Assembly: GCA_002398565.1 (NCBI GenBank)
Contig: DGZP01000016.1
Coordinates: 1-24,095 of the forward strand
Length of the DNA stretch: 24,095 nt
Direction of reading: 5' to 3'
Origin: Proteiniphilum sp. UBA4977
GTDB taxonomy: Bacteria; Bacteroidota; Bacteroidia; Bacteroidales; Dysgonomonadaceae
The notes under the pieces are model-generated. The model did no database searches. It was not told where the DNA came from and was given only the letters and a program-made list of their open reading frames with translations. Positions within the stretch are counted from its first letter, which is position 1. Every line of letters begins with the position of its first letter. Shown here one piece after another: positions 23,429 to 24,095 of this stretch. The position numbers were made by a program, and so were the translations under genes.

Positions 23429-24095
23429 ATGAAAGAGAACAGGAGAGACTTTTTAAAGCAAATTGCAATCGGAGGCATCGGTTTGACGGTCGCCCCCGGC
23501 CTTAAGGCCAACGAAATGGTTTCGAACGAAATTAAAACTATTTCCGGTTACAAGACAAAAAGCAATCAATATAATAATATGTGCGGCTACCGGGCTCCAA
23601 TACTTAAAACTGTTCGCACCGGCTTTGTAGGAGTCGGTAACAGAGGATATTCCAATCTTAATCAGATGACGTTTTTGGACGGGGTGGAGATAAAAGCTAT
23701 TTGTGATATTGCTCAGTTTCGTATTGATGAGGCACAGCAGTTATTGCAAAAGAGAGGATTACCTACAGCCGGGGTTTATACCGGAAGCAATGATGCCTGG
23801 CGGGGTTTATGTGAGAATCCCGATATAGATCTGATCAGTATTGCGGTGCCGAGAGGTCCGCTTCACGCCAGAATATCCGTTTATGCGATGGAATGCGGAA
23901 AGCATGTGGCTGTTGAGGTACCGGCCGTCGCAACGGTGGATGAAGCGTGGAATATCGTGGAAACATCAGAAAACACGATGAAACATTGTTATATGATGGA
24001 GAATTGCTGTTACGATTTCTTCGAATTATTGACATTGAATATGGCACGTCAGGGCTTTTTCGGCGATATCATACACGGCGATGCTGCTTATCTGC
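23429..24095 (+). CDS. Second GH109-type alpha-N-acetylgalactosaminidase, 3' end outside window
   Basis: The frame opens at ATG 23429 and runs without a stop to the window edge, about 222 residues. A twin-arginine leader (KENRRDFLKQIAIGG) is followed by TGFVGVGNRGYSNL, the nucleotide loop, and AICDIAQ. From MMENCCYDFFELLTLNMARQ through GDIIHGDAAYL it runs parallel to the preceding GH109 (MLENCCYDFFELTTLNMARK, HGECAYI), stopping just before the HDLR motif. The two are tandem paralogues, probably a duplication, with clearly different N-terminal halves. Activity cannot be confirmed because the catalytic His lies beyond the window. It probably belongs to the same operon, 50 bases after its neighbour. 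Confidence 0.88.
   Translation, partial: MKENRRDFLKQIAIGGIGLTVAPGLKANEMVSNEIKTISGYKTKSNQYNNMCGYRAPILKTVRTGFVGVGNRGYSNLNQMTFLDGVEIKAICDIAQFRIDEAQQLLQKRGLPTAGVYTGSNDAWRGLCENPDIDLISIAVPRGPLHARISVYAMECGKHVAVEVPAVATVDEAWNIVETSENTMKHCYMMENCCYDFFELLTLNMARQGFFGDIIHGDAAYL

Noticed and set aside
1..24095. tRNA, rRNA, CRISPR arrays, insertion sequences, phage genes
   Set aside because: I saw no cloverleaf-like sequence, spaced repeats, transposase motifs or terminal inverted repeats with target duplications.

Overview
The window looks like Bacteroidales chromosome, possibly a Dysgonomonadaceae or Porphyromonadaceae-like relative, although the genus cannot be fixed from sequence alone. The evidence is a SusC/SusD pair, Bacteroidetes-type lipoproteins with short lipoboxes ending in Ser-Cys or Ala-Cys, a XylR-like AraC regulator, A/T-rich leaders without strong Shine-Dalgarno sequences, and many secreted Gfo/Idh/MocA-fold proteins. 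Every gene I accept lies on the + strand.

Layout. (1) 1-365: the 3' end of an AraC-type regulator. (2) 366-480: a short regulatory gap with a palindrome. (3) 481-9560: a tightly packed run encoding an FHS-family sugar permease, NagA, NagB, two translationally coupled exported Gfo/Idh-like proteins, an ApbE-like flavin transferase, a third exported Gfo/Idh protein, an 82-residue membrane protein and a secreted SGNH/DUF4886 hydrolase. (4) 9561-10047: an A/T-rich leader. (5) 10048-17555: SusC, SusD and two surface lipoproteins whose C-termini look like discoidin-type carbohydrate-binding domains. (6) 17556-17693: a gap with a 14-bp palindrome and a near-perfect 19-bp hairpin. (7) 17694-24095: two clan GH-D (GH36-like) alpha-galactosidase-type enzymes and two tandem GH109-type NAD-dependent alpha-N-acetylgalactosaminidases, the last cut by the window edge.

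Reading as a system (inference): this is a polysaccharide utilisation locus for host-type or mucin-type glycans with terminal alpha-GalNAc and perhaps alpha-Gal. The two lipoproteins and SusC/SusD would capture and import the oligosaccharide. The GH109 and GH36 enzymes would remove alpha-linked GalNAc or Gal, and the SGNH protein might remove O-acyl groups. The permease would bring the amino sugar into the cytoplasm, and NagA and NagB would deacetylate and deaminate it. No amino-sugar kinase gene is present. A short stretch resembling the N-terminus of a ROK sugar kinase lies just before the ApbE gene and may be its remnant.

The most unusual aspect is the density of exported NAD(P)-fold proteins: three Gfo/Idh-like proteins beside nagAB plus two GH109s. 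An ApbE flavin transferase sits among them. This raises the possibility that the locus handles glycosides through an oxidation/elimination route as well as by plain hydrolysis.
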